NCBI GenBank assembly: GCA_013376995.1
Contig: JACAAZ010000001.1
Location: forward strand, 109,486-173,485
Reading direction: 5' to 3'
Length of the DNA: 64,000 nt
Source: Bacteroidota bacterium
Lineage (GTDB): Bacteria; Bacteroidota; Bacteroidia; Bacteroidales; UBA4417
Below, piece after piece: positions 42,865-51,023 of this stretch (position 1 is the first letter of the stretch; each line of letters starts with the position of its first letter). A model generated the notes under the pieces. The model ran no database searches and was not told where the DNA came from. It saw nothing but the letters and a program-made list of their open reading frames with translations. The position numbers were made by a program, and so were the translations under genes.

Positions 42865-43335
42865 ATGGACCTTCATGGTAACAAAAGTCTTGAGATTGTT
42901 CATACCTCTGAAAATCTCATTCCACCTGATTCAGATGTAATTGTGATCAGGGATTGCTATTGTCCCAACGGGCATGATCTCGTTACAAACCGTGCTAAAT
43001 TCGGGGATCACGATGGTATTGTAATTGGTGTACGTGGTGCGGAAAAGATTGGATATATAGCTCTCAGCCCGCTTTATGGTGATAAATCCCGAATTTGTAT
43101 TGATTACGATCTGAAGGAGGGTGAATTGCTTTCCCTGATTTGTCCTCAATGCCAGGTTCAACTGCCAACCTATGCAGTATGTGAATGCGGGGGAGTATTG
43201 GTGGTTATGTTCACGAAACCTGAAGTTGATTATAAAAACCTTGTCGGGATATGTAACAGGGTTGGTTGCAAACATGCAGAAATAAAAAATGAGGGACAAT
43301 TAATGGCCCTCATTTCTGAGAATGATTTTATATAA
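42865..43335 (+). CDS. Cysteine-rich, probably zinc-binding protein of unknown function
   Basis: 156 residues. It contains CYCPNGHD near 31, LICPQC near 92, VCECGG near 105 and GICNRVGCKH near 130: nine cysteines in CxC, CxxC and CxxxxC arrangements plus histidines, consistent with two or more zinc sites. No signal peptide or membrane segment. I do not recognise a family. It is convergent with the CBM48-like gene, whose stop lies 7 bases away. Confidence 0.7.
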   Translation: MDLHGNKSLEIVHTSENLIPPDSDVIVIRDCYCPNGHDLVTNRAKFGDHDGIVIGVRGAEKIGYIALSPLYGDKSRICIDYDLKEGELLSLICPQCQVQLPTYAVCECGGVLVVMFTKPEVDYKNLVGICNRVGCKHAEIKNEGQLMALISENDFI

Positions 43336-43342
43336 TCCGGAT

Positions 43343-43636
43343 TTACAGGACGATAACAGAATTGTCGTTGCCCAAGGGAGTTTTTACGAATTTATCTGCA
43401 TTTTCATCATTGATCCAGTTGCTTCCATCTACTAAATAACGGTACTGATATTCACGGCCAGTCTCAAGTTCAAGAGAAACTGAGAATGCTCCTTCCTTAG
43501 ACTTTTTCATTGGAGTAGAAGCTTCATTCCAACCATTGAATTCACCAACCAGGGCAACATGCTTGGCTTCGGTGGATAATTGAAATGTAACTTTACATGC
43601 TGGCTTAGTCTTCAGGTACTGACGTTTTGAAATCAT
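43343..43636 (-). CDS. Small glycogen-binding (CBM48/AMPK-beta-like) domain protein
   Basis: 97 residues made up of a single early-set domain: KVTFQLSTEAKHVALVGEFNGWNE near 15-38, then YQYRYLVDGSNWINDENADKFV. The WN and YRY residues are typical of alpha-glucan-binding sites. No catalytic part is present, so this is a stand-alone domain found in Bacteroidota and some other phyla. It might tether another protein to glycogen or regulate it; function is inferred from fold alone. Confidence 0.85.
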   Translation of the reverse strand: MISKRQYLKTKPACKVTFQLSTEAKHVALVGEFNGWNEASTPMKKSKEGAFSVSLELETGREYQYRYLVDGSNWINDENADKFVKTPLGNDNSVIVL

Positions 43637-43888
43637 TTGAAATAAATTTTGTTAATACTAAAGTGATCTTTAAAAACGGGTGCAAAATTAGCAATAATTT
43701 TTATTCGTTCTATTTAATATTATTAACAGATTGTTAACAAGGATATTGAGACAACAGAAATCCTGTGAATCGCGGATTGCAGAAACAGTCTGACTATGCC
43801 GCAAATCGAATTTGCAGGCAAAAAATACAATAGGGAACTTTAGGTAAATGATAATTATTTATAGGACCGAAAGGTCTCTACATTCATT

Positions 43889-44599
43889 TTAGCTGATGTG
43901 TAGTCCGCATTCTTTACTGTCGGGGTTTTCCCACCACCACCTTCCGGCACGAATGTCTTCTCCATCCTCTATGGCCCGCGTACAGGGCTGGCATCCGATG
44001 CTCGGGAAGCCTTTGTCATGCAGGCTGTTATAAGGAATATTCATCTCCCTGATGAAGTTCCAGACATCTTCTTTTTTCCAGTCAATAAGGGGGTTGATCT
44101 TAATAATTCCATGGGTTTCATCCCATTCCACCATTTTCATTTCATGGCGCGTTACTGATTGATCACTCCTTAAGCCGGTTATCCAGGCATCCAAGCCGGA
44201 AAGCGCCCTCCTTAATGGTTCAATCTTGCGAATATTGCAACAGAGTTTCCTGTTCTCAATGCTTTCATAAAATAAATTGATTCCTTTTGACCGAACCATA
44301 TCTTCAACCTGTCCGGCTGCAGGAAAAAAGATCTGAATATCCAGGCCATACCTGCTTACGGTTCTGTGAAGTAGTTCGTAGGTTTCCGGGAACATCCTGC
44401 CTGTATCCAGCGTAAAGATCTTTACAGATTTGTCGATACCGGCCAGCATAGCAGTGATCACCTGGTCTTCAGCACCAAGGCTGGAAGAAAAACCGATCTT
44501 GTTCCCAAAGACCTTTAGCACTTCAGCCAGCACCAGTTCAGGTGATAATCCCCGAAGCCGATCGTTTAATTCATGAATCTTTTCAGAAGGAGCACTCAT
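43889..44599 (-). CDS. cysH: Adenylylsulfate (APS/PAPS) reductase CysH
   Basis: 236 residues. SSSLGAEDQVI is the PP-loop. The [4Fe-4S] site typical of APS-reducing plant/bacterial forms is seen in RKLCCNIRKIEPL near 117 and GCQPCTRAI near 202. The redox cysteine is in ECGLH at the end. It reduces APS to sulfite using thioredoxin. It starts 10 bases downstream of the MBL-fold hydrolase stop, so the two may be co-transcribed. No other sulfate assimilation gene is in the window. Confidence 0.92.
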   Translation of the reverse strand: MSAPSEKIHELNDRLRGLSPELVLAEVLKVFGNKIGFSSSLGAEDQVITAMLAGIDKSVKIFTLDTGRMFPETYELLHRTVSRYGLDIQIFFPAAGQVEDMVRSKGINLFYESIENRKLCCNIRKIEPLRRALSGLDAWITGLRSDQSVTRHEMKMVEWDETHGIIKINPLIDWKKEDVWNFIREMNIPYNSLHDKGFPSIGCQPCTRAIEDGEDIRAGRWWWENPDSKECGLHIS

Positions 44600-44608
44600 A
44601 GTCAGTAA

Positions 44609-45460
44609 TTAAACAATTGATGAAAATGTAAAGCTTTTATCCATCATAAACCCTTTTTCAGTTTTTTGCACACTGCTACATTCATTGAAGTAATCATGTT
44701 CAAATAACAGTATATATGCTTTTTGAGCTGCTTCTTCAAGAAATGCGGATTTCTCATCCATAGTCAGCAATGGCTGAATATCAACAGATGGAACGAAGGG
44801 AAGTGGAATGTTATATGCAGTAGGAATAAAATCTCCCGCAAACACTATGGTTTTGTCAAGATAATTGACCAGGGGTATGATCTGTCCCATTGTATGGCCG
44901 TTGAAAATGCGAATGCATATACCGGGTAACCATTCACCTTCCTGGTCAATAAAGTGTAGCTTTCCGCTTTCTTTCAAAGGTAATAGGTTATCCTTGAAAT
45001 ACGAAGCGCCTTCCCGCTTGTTGGGATTAATAGCCCAATCCCATTGAGCAGAAGATACATGGTAATGTGCATTCGGAAAAAGTTCCGACAGCTTTCCCTG
45101 TTCATCCTTCATCACCGCTGCTCCAACGTGGTCATCGTGCAGGTGGGTAAAGAGGATATCTGTGATATCATCAACTGAGAAGCCGGCCTGGTTAAGTGAC
45201 CTTTCGATTGTGGGGAAATCCTCCCTGTATCTCACCTGGTAATATTTTGCATCACGCTTATTTCCCATTCCGGTATCTATGAGTACGAGCCTGCCAGGGG
45301 TCTGAACCAGTAAGCAGCGTGTAACAATGGGGATCATATTGTTTTCGTCTGCCATTTGTGTCCGGTTCCACATGCTCTTGGGGACAACTCCAAAAGCAAC
45401 GCCCCCATCCATTTTCCAGAGATCGGCTATAAGCGGGTAGAGCTTTATTTCAGGATTCAT
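44609..45460 (-). CDS. Metallo-beta-lactamase-fold hydrolase
   Basis: 283 residues. Zinc motif THLHDDHVGA near 108-117, with NGHTMGQIIPLV near 188 and VFAGDFIPTA near 207, plus a late His (LFEHDYF). No signal peptide. It belongs to the broad MBL-fold group with AHL-lactonase-like and other members; the substrate is unknown. It lies directly upstream of cysH on the same strand. Confidence 0.88.
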   Translation of the reverse strand: MNPEIKLYPLIADLWKMDGGVAFGVVPKSMWNRTQMADENNMIPIVTRCLLVQTPGRLVLIDTGMGNKRDAKYYQVRYREDFPTIERSLNQAGFSVDDITDILFTHLHDDHVGAAVMKDEQGKLSELFPNAHYHVSSAQWDWAINPNKREGASYFKDNLLPLKESGKLHFIDQEGEWLPGICIRIFNGHTMGQIIPLVNYLDKTIVFAGDFIPTAYNIPLPFVPSVDIQPLLTMDEKSAFLEEAAQKAYILLFEHDYFNECSSVQKTEKGFMMDKSFTFSSIV

Positions 45461-45604
45461 TCAGTAGGAAATTTCAAAATTTCAACTGGCAAAGGTAGAA
45501 TTTTTAGGACTAATTATTTGAACTATGACTTGTTGGAAACTCCTCGGCCTAATCTGAAATGGCGTAAAAATCCCGAGTAACTTAGCAGTCAAATTCTATA
45601 TGGT

Positions 45605-46972
45605 ATGGAAGGAAGAAGAGTCCATTTTATTGCCATCGGGGGAAGTGCCATGCACAATCTTGCCTTGGCTCTGCATCACAAGGGTTACACGGTAACAGGT
45701 TCAGATGATGAAATTTTCGATCCTGCCAGGAGCAGGTTAGCTGCATGCGGATTGTTGCCGGAAAATTTCGGTTGGTTTCCTGAGAAATTAACAACAGATA
45801 TCGATGCTATCATCCTCGGGATGCATGCCAGGGGTGATAACCCGGAATTGGCTCGGGCAAGACGAATGGGATTGAAAATATATTCGTATCCGGAGTTCCT
45901 TTACGAGCAAAGTAAAGATAAACTAAGGGTTGTTATAGGCGGCAGTCACGGTAAGACCACCATAACTGCCATGATACTGCACGTATTGCGATACGCCAAG
46001 ATAGATTGTGATTATATGGTTGGTGCAAAACTGGAAGGATTTGATGTTATGGTCAAGTTAACTGAAAAAGCCCCATTTATGGTCTTTGAAGGAGACGAAT
46101 ATCTTACCAGTGCTTTGGATCCGAGACCCAAATTCCACCTCTATAAACCGGATATTGCCCTTATTAGTGGTATTGCATGGGATCATATGAATGTGTTCCC
46201 TACGTTTGACAAATATGTTGAGCAATTCCGGATTTTTGCAGGCATGGTGCCTGAGAATGGCTGCCTCATTTACTGTGAAGCGGATGAAGAAGTGAAGAAA
46301 GTAGCTTCGAAACTTCCGGGTAAGATGGAAAAACAGCCCTATTCAGTTCCTGACTACCGGATAGAAAACGGGAAAACAATTCTTATAACTGATGGGGGTG
46401 ATGTCCCTCTAAAAGTATTTGGCCGCCATAATCTTATGAATCTTGAAGGGGCACGGCACGTTTGCAGGTTATTGGAAGTTGATGACAAAACCTTCTATGA
46501 GGCAATTTCAACCTATGGAGGAGCTGCCAACCGGCTGGAATTGCTTGCTCAGAATGAACGGACCTCTATCTATCGCGATTTTGCACATGCGCCTTCGAAA
46601 CTTAAGGCAACAATTGAAGCTGCTAAGGAGCAATTCCCTGACAGGTGGCTGGTAGCATGCTTCGAATTGCATACATACAGCAGCCTCAGCAAAAACTTCC
46701 TTTCCCAATATGCGGGATGCATGGACAAAGCTGATCAGGCAATCGTATATTTCTCGCCTCATGCCCTCCATTTAAAGAAACTGCCTATGCTTAAAGCTGA
46801 GGATATAGTCAAGGCATTCGGTAAAAAACGAATGGAGGTGTTTACAGCACCTGATAAGTTTCAGTCTTTTCTCCAGAATTCAAAATGGGAAGATGCAAAT
46901 CTCCTTCTGATGAGTTCAGGGAATTTTGATGGGATTAATGTTAAAGAACTTTCTGCAAAATTAATTTCCTGA
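45605..46972 (+). CDS. mpl: UDP-MurNAc tripeptide ligase Mpl
   Basis: 455 residues. Mur-ligase order: nucleotide-sensing N-domain with HFIAIGGSAMHNLALALH, central ATPase with GGSHGKTTITAM (about 117-124), and a C-domain with YRDFAHAPSKLKATIEAA. The change at the start from GIGGxGM to GGSAMHN distinguishes Mpl from MurC. It re-attaches the recovered L-Ala-gamma-D-Glu-meso-DAP peptide to UDP-MurNAc. Together with NamZ at 40.2 kb it points to peptidoglycan recycling. Confidence 0.93.
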   Translation: MEGRRVHFIAIGGSAMHNLALALHHKGYTVTGSDDEIFDPARSRLAACGLLPENFGWFPEKLTTDIDAIILGMHARGDNPELARARRMGLKIYSYPEFLYEQSKDKLRVVIGGSHGKTTITAMILHVLRYAKIDCDYMVGAKLEGFDVMVKLTEKAPFMVFEGDEYLTSALDPRPKFHLYKPDIALISGIAWDHMNVFPTFDKYVEQFRIFAGMVPENGCLIYCEADEEVKKVASKLPGKMEKQPYSVPDYRIENGKTILITDGGDVPLKVFGRHNLMNLEGARHVCRLLEVDDKTFYEAISTYGGAANRLELLAQNERTSIYRDFAHAPSKLKATIEAAKEQFPDRWLVACFELHTYSSLSKNFLSQYAGCMDKADQAIVYFSPHALHLKKLPMLKAEDIVKAFGKKRMEVFTAPDKFQSFLQNSKWEDANLLLMSSGNFDGINVKELSAKLIS

Positions 46973-47339
46973 TTTTCAAATTATTTCTACCGAAATTTCC
47001 CTTTCATCATTAATCCGGAGAACAGATGTTTGCTATATTCTCCTTGATGGATTTGTTGAATAGCAGATTCTGAAGTCTTGAAAATTAGCTGGCAGGAAAT
47101 CTAATACCGGGGACCAGGGAAAATAAAATTCCGGCCTGAATATATCCGTAAATTCTATATTTGATTTAACTTTATATGTACTTTCCTGGACAATAACAAC
47201 TGGCTGCTCAGCACACTGCTGCTTCTATCCGGGTTTCATGTATACTCTATTTGTTGCTTAATTATTTTATTCTTGGAATTACCTCTTAAAGTGCATTTAT
47301 TTCCTTCCTGTATCGGAAAATCAGAAATCCTGTCCAGAT
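46973..47339. other. Gene-free interval between mpl and the C10 peptidase
   Basis: 367 bases with no credible gene. TATATTTG at 47156-47163 fits the -7 consensus and could begin a long leader for the peptidase gene; no terminator hairpin was found for mpl. Confidence 0.4.
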
Positions 47340-50234
47340 ATGAAAAAGATCATCTTATTTGTTGTCAGTGCCTTCTTTGCAGGCCTGCTGGTTGCAAAAC
47401 CCGTCAGCAAGGACTATGCTTTAGCTGTTGCAAGGGAATTCTTCATGCAATATTGTGGAAAGCTGGATTCAGTGGCAACGTTGAAGGACTATTACGTCGT
47501 AAATTACCTTGAAACCCCTACTTATTATGTATTTAATTTTTATCCTGGAGGTTTTGTAATTGTTTCTGCGGATAATGCAACCATCCCGATCCTGGCATAT
47601 TCGGGTCAAGGTTCTCATTATCTTACCAATACGTGTCCTGAATCCAGGGATTGGCTCGACAGATACAGCAGGGAGATATATCGTATATCTTCCGGACACG
47701 AAGACAACAATATAACTTCCGGTCAATGGGAAGATATACTCAATCAGCGCTTTTCAAAGTCATCCATGGACATCGGTCCCCTGATCAGTGCAAATTGGTC
47801 CCAGGACGACTGGTATAATTACTATTGCCCGGCTGATCCTGCCGGCCCTTCAGGACATGCGCTTACAGGCTGTGTTGCTACTGCTGCCGGGATGATAATG
47901 AAATACCATGGTTTCCCCATGAATGGGATAGGGTCCCATGCTTACCAGCACTACCTCTATGGATTGCTAAGTGCAGATTTCGGAGCAACAACCTACGATT
48001 GGAGCAATATGGGAAACACTGCTAATTCGTGTAGTTACGATGCAGTTGCCACATTGCTATATCACGTTGGAGTTTCAGCGGATATGAATTACAGCCCGGT
48101 TGCGTCAGGCGCTTATGAAAAGCAATTGATGTATTCGCTGGTCGACAACTTCAATTATGATCAATCCACAATCAGGGAGGTGTTTAAGGCAGATTATTCC
48201 GATAATGACTGGAAACAGCTGCTGATGAATGATCTGGACCATATGCTTCCCGTATTTTACTCAGGCAGCGGTTCAGATTCTCATGCGTTTGTATGTGACG
48301 GCTATACACTCTCAAACAATATGTTTCATTTTAACTGGGGATGGGGAGGATTAGATAATGGATACTATGCTATTGGGGCATTGAATCCATTCGGTAATAA
48401 CTTCAGTAGCGACAATTCTGCCATTATTGGTATTAAACCGGGAAACCCTGCAATGGTTGCAAGGATCAGCCAGCCAGGCAGGGAAGCCATAGTTGCACCT
48501 GGAAGTACTGTGGATGTGGAAGCATCCATGGTAATTGGAAATGCTGCCAGCATGGAGTTGTATATAAATGATCAGCTTACAGCCAGCAATAGTGGCCAGA
48601 GTTTATCATATTCCTGGAATACAACCGGGTTAAACCTTGGATCATACCAGTTTAAACTCAAGGCAATGAATGAACAGGATACCGTTTACCACGAGGTAAC
48701 AGTCATTATTAGCGAATGGATCCCTGAAAGCAGTGGATTCACCTCTCCTTCAAGAGGTATTCAATATCTGCATGCGGTTGATTCACTGGTACTTTGGGCC
48801 ACGGCTTATGATGGTGCCAATACTTCCAATTATATCCATGAGTTTACAAGAACAATCAATGGGGGTGATACCTGGATAGCCGGCTCAGTCACTAATTATT
48901 CCGGGCTGGTTCCCTCGATGATATTCGGAATAGATGCACAAACAGCCTATTGCCCTATGTACAGGCAGAATGGAAGTAACCCGCAAGGCATATTTGTTAC
49001 TCATGACGGGGGGGTAAACTGGGTGCAACAGACTACTGCATTGTTTACAGATCCATCATCTTTTCCTAATGTAATCCATTTTTTCAATCCGAATGAGGGA
49101 TGGTGCATGGGTGACCCTGTCAATGGTCATTTTGAATGTTATTCAACCACTGATGGAGGTGATCATTGGGTGGCATTGCCTGAGAATGCACTTCCTCCTC
49201 CTTTGGCAGGGGAGTATGGGGTGACAGGGTTTATTTCTTCAGTAGGTGATCATATCTGGTTCGGGACATCCAAAGGCCGGGTATTTCGTTCGGGAGACAG
49301 GGGGAAAACCTGGCAGGTATCTTCAACTACGCTACTCAATAAGTATGTTGATGTGAAATTTGCTGATACATTACATGGAATTTGCATGGAAGATAATTCC
49401 GGGAGTACCGGTAACATATCAGAATCATTTGATGGTGGAATAACCTGGAGTACAGTCATTCCAATTGGGCCTCATTTTTCCACATCCTATGCATATGTTC
49501 CTGGTACACCTGATACATGGATTTCTACAGGGGCTCAATTGGGTTCGGCAGGAGCTTCCTTTAGCCTTGATGGTGGTCATCACTGGCAACTATTTGACGG
49601 GACCGATGGTTTGCAGTATCTTTCAACCGTCTGGCTGAACAGCCATCTGGGTTGGGCAGGAGCGTTCTATATTGTTAATTCAAAATCCGGGTTTTATAAG
49701 TTCAGGGGAGTGCTGCAGGAACCAACCATCCTGCCACCTAATAATTTACAGATTTCGAAGCAGGAGAAGAATATCCACCTTAGCTGGGATCCACCTGCCT
49801 CGTTACTTTCACTGCAGGGCTATTCTGTTTTCAGGGATAGCCAGTTAATAGGCTCCCTGTCAGCGGGTACCAGCTACTACGATGACCTTAACCTGCCGAA
49901 TGCTAACTATGGATATTGCGTATCAGCAAATTACTCAACCGGGAATTCTGAACAGATATGTGCTTCGATTGACCTTGATTATGGTATTGGGGAATTTTCA
50001 GACATTCTGCCTTGGGTATATCCGAATCCTGTATATGATAAGCTCCTTCACCTGGTATATAATAGTAAGCTGGCAGATTTAAAGATTCTGAACATACTTG
50101 GAATTGTTGCCTGGGAATCCGGAATCGATAAAACTATCAGGGAAATTCCGATCAATGCGTTGATCCCGGGCATCTACTTCCTGGAATTAAGATCGTCGGA
50201 TGGAATACATACGATTAAATTTGCCGTCAGGTAA
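47340..50234 (+). CDS. Secreted C10-family (streptopain-like) peptidase with T9SS-type C-terminus
   Basis: 964 residues. Signal peptide 1-19; prodomain (about 20-140) of Spi_C10 type (YYVFNFYPGGFVIVSADN). Catalytic domain with Cys178 in GHALTGCVATAAG, His315 in SDSHAFVCDGY and NWGWGG at about 331-336. Next, an immunoglobulin-like region (about 380-460), a block of BNR/YCF48-like beta-propeller repeats (about 470-790: THDGGVNW, TTDGGDHW, SGDRGKTW, SFDGGITW, SLDGGHHW), a fibronectin-III-like domain, and a C-terminal domain starting at about YPNPVYD typical of type IX secretion. Likely a surface-attached or released protease. Confidence 0.92.
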   Translation: MKKIILFVVSAFFAGLLVAKPVSKDYALAVAREFFMQYCGKLDSVATLKDYYVVNYLETPTYYVFNFYPGGFVIVSADNATIPILAYSGQGSHYLTNTCPESRDWLDRYSREIYRISSGHEDNNITSGQWEDILNQRFSKSSMDIGPLISANWSQDDWYNYYCPADPAGPSGHALTGCVATAAGMIMKYHGFPMNGIGSHAYQHYLYGLLSADFGATTYDWSNMGNTANSCSYDAVATLLYHVGVSADMNYSPVASGAYEKQLMYSLVDNFNYDQSTIREVFKADYSDNDWKQLLMNDLDHMLPVFYSGSGSDSHAFVCDGYTLSNNMFHFNWGWGGLDNGYYAIGALNPFGNNFSSDNSAIIGIKPGNPAMVARISQPGREAIVAPGSTVDVEASMVIGNAASMELYINDQLTASNSGQSLSYSWNTTGLNLGSYQFKLKAMNEQDTVYHEVTVIISEWIPESSGFTSPSRGIQYLHAVDSLVLWATAYDGANTSNYIHEFTRTINGGDTWIAGSVTNYSGLVPSMIFGIDAQTAYCPMYRQNGSNPQGIFVTHDGGVNWVQQTTALFTDPSSFPNVIHFFNPNEGWCMGDPVNGHFECYSTTDGGDHWVALPENALPPPLAGEYGVTGFISSVGDHIWFGTSKGRVFRSGDRGKTWQVSSTTLLNKYVDVKFADTLHGICMEDNSGSTGNISESFDGGITWSTVIPIGPHFSTSYAYVPGTPDTWISTGAQLGSAGASFSLDGGHHWQLFDGTDGLQYLSTVWLNSHLGWAGAFYIVNSKSGFYKFRGVLQEPTILPPNNLQISKQEKNIHLSWDPPASLLSLQGYSVFRDSQLIGSLSAGTSYYDDLNLPNANYGYCVSANYSTGNSEQICASIDLDYGIGEFSDILPWVYPNPVYDKLLHLVYNSKLADLKILNILGIVAWESGIDKTIREIPINALIPGIYFLELRSSDGIHTIKFAVR

Positions 50235-50264
50235 CCGGGGGTATAATACTTGATAATCAGATAA

Positions 50265-50882
50265 TTACTTTATTATTTTACCTAGCTTCTTTTGAATGAG
50301 GTTAGGTACATTCCATTTACTTTTTTGTGAATTATCTGCTCTCCACAAGTCGAGAAGGCTAACACAACTGGAATCGGGTTTAGCTATGCTTGTTGAAAAT
50401 CTTAGTTCCTGGGCATCTAAGGGCCAAAATACTACAGGCATTTGATCTCCTCCAAATTCCCCGCTGCATTGAATGAAATTCTCCCCGTCATCAGGCACTG
50501 CACTCATGCTGAACATATATGGCCCCTGGTGATTATACCTGTATAACCTGACATCTGACAGATTAGTGAACTCCATTATAACTTCACCGCATAGCTGACC
50601 ATTTTGTTCATAAAGCCGTTTGCGGAATTTTGTAGCTTTTGGGAAATCCCTCTCGATCTTTTCGCCTTTCAGCCACATATTTACGAGTTCGTCATAATCA
50701 GAACTAATTTCTGCTGCTGAATCAATCGAATTTGAAAAGATATTGATATACCGGATAATAAGTCTTCCGGAGTTTTCGCCGGTAAGCTGGAAGATGTATT
50801 CTTTTCTTTCGCAGGTGAGGCAGCTGCTTAGGATAAAGGCGAGCAGCGCCGTCAAAAGGACTGAAAAGACTTTCCTGAACAT
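50265..50882 (-). CDS. Putative lipoprotein
   Basis: 205 residues from ATG 50882. A signal peptide with lipobox FILSSC (Cys near 21). The mature part is acidic to neutral, with EEKIERDFPKATKFRKRLYE-like central charge and no known motif that I recognise. It is downstream of the M28-independent space and convergent with the C10 peptidase gene. Probably an outer-membrane lipoprotein. Confidence 0.72.
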   Translation of the reverse strand: MFRKVFSVLLTALLAFILSSCLTCERKEYIFQLTGENSGRLIIRYINIFSNSIDSAAEISSDYDELVNMWLKGEKIERDFPKATKFRKRLYEQNGQLCGEVIMEFTNLSDVRLYRYNHQGPYMFSMSAVPDDGENFIQCSGEFGGDQMPVVFWPLDAQELRFSTSIAKPDSSCVSLLDLWRADNSQKSKWNVPNLIQKKLGKIIK

Positions 50883-50955
50883 AGTGCGGATTTGAGTCAA
50901 AAGTAGGATAATTTGGCTATTCGACAATTGGATAATTCTGCAATCCGCAATTCGG

Positions 50956-50971
50956 TCCGTCAGCTGACGGA
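50956..50971. repeat. Perfect 16-bp palindrome TCCGTCAGCTGACGGA
   Basis: Perfectly self-complementary and placed between a lipoprotein gene and the M1 peptidase gene, next to a degenerate AT-rich stretch. A near copy with the same CAGCTG centre and GGA end lies at 63928-63943 inside another repeat array. Confidence 0.6.
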
Positions 50972-51023
50972 TGAAAATGGGAAATGCTGCACACCTTACA
51001 ACAAATAACTATTAACTAATTAC

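Noticed and set aside
43861..43880. Terminator of cysH
   Set aside because: The stem has only four pairs (GACC/GGTC) and no T run.
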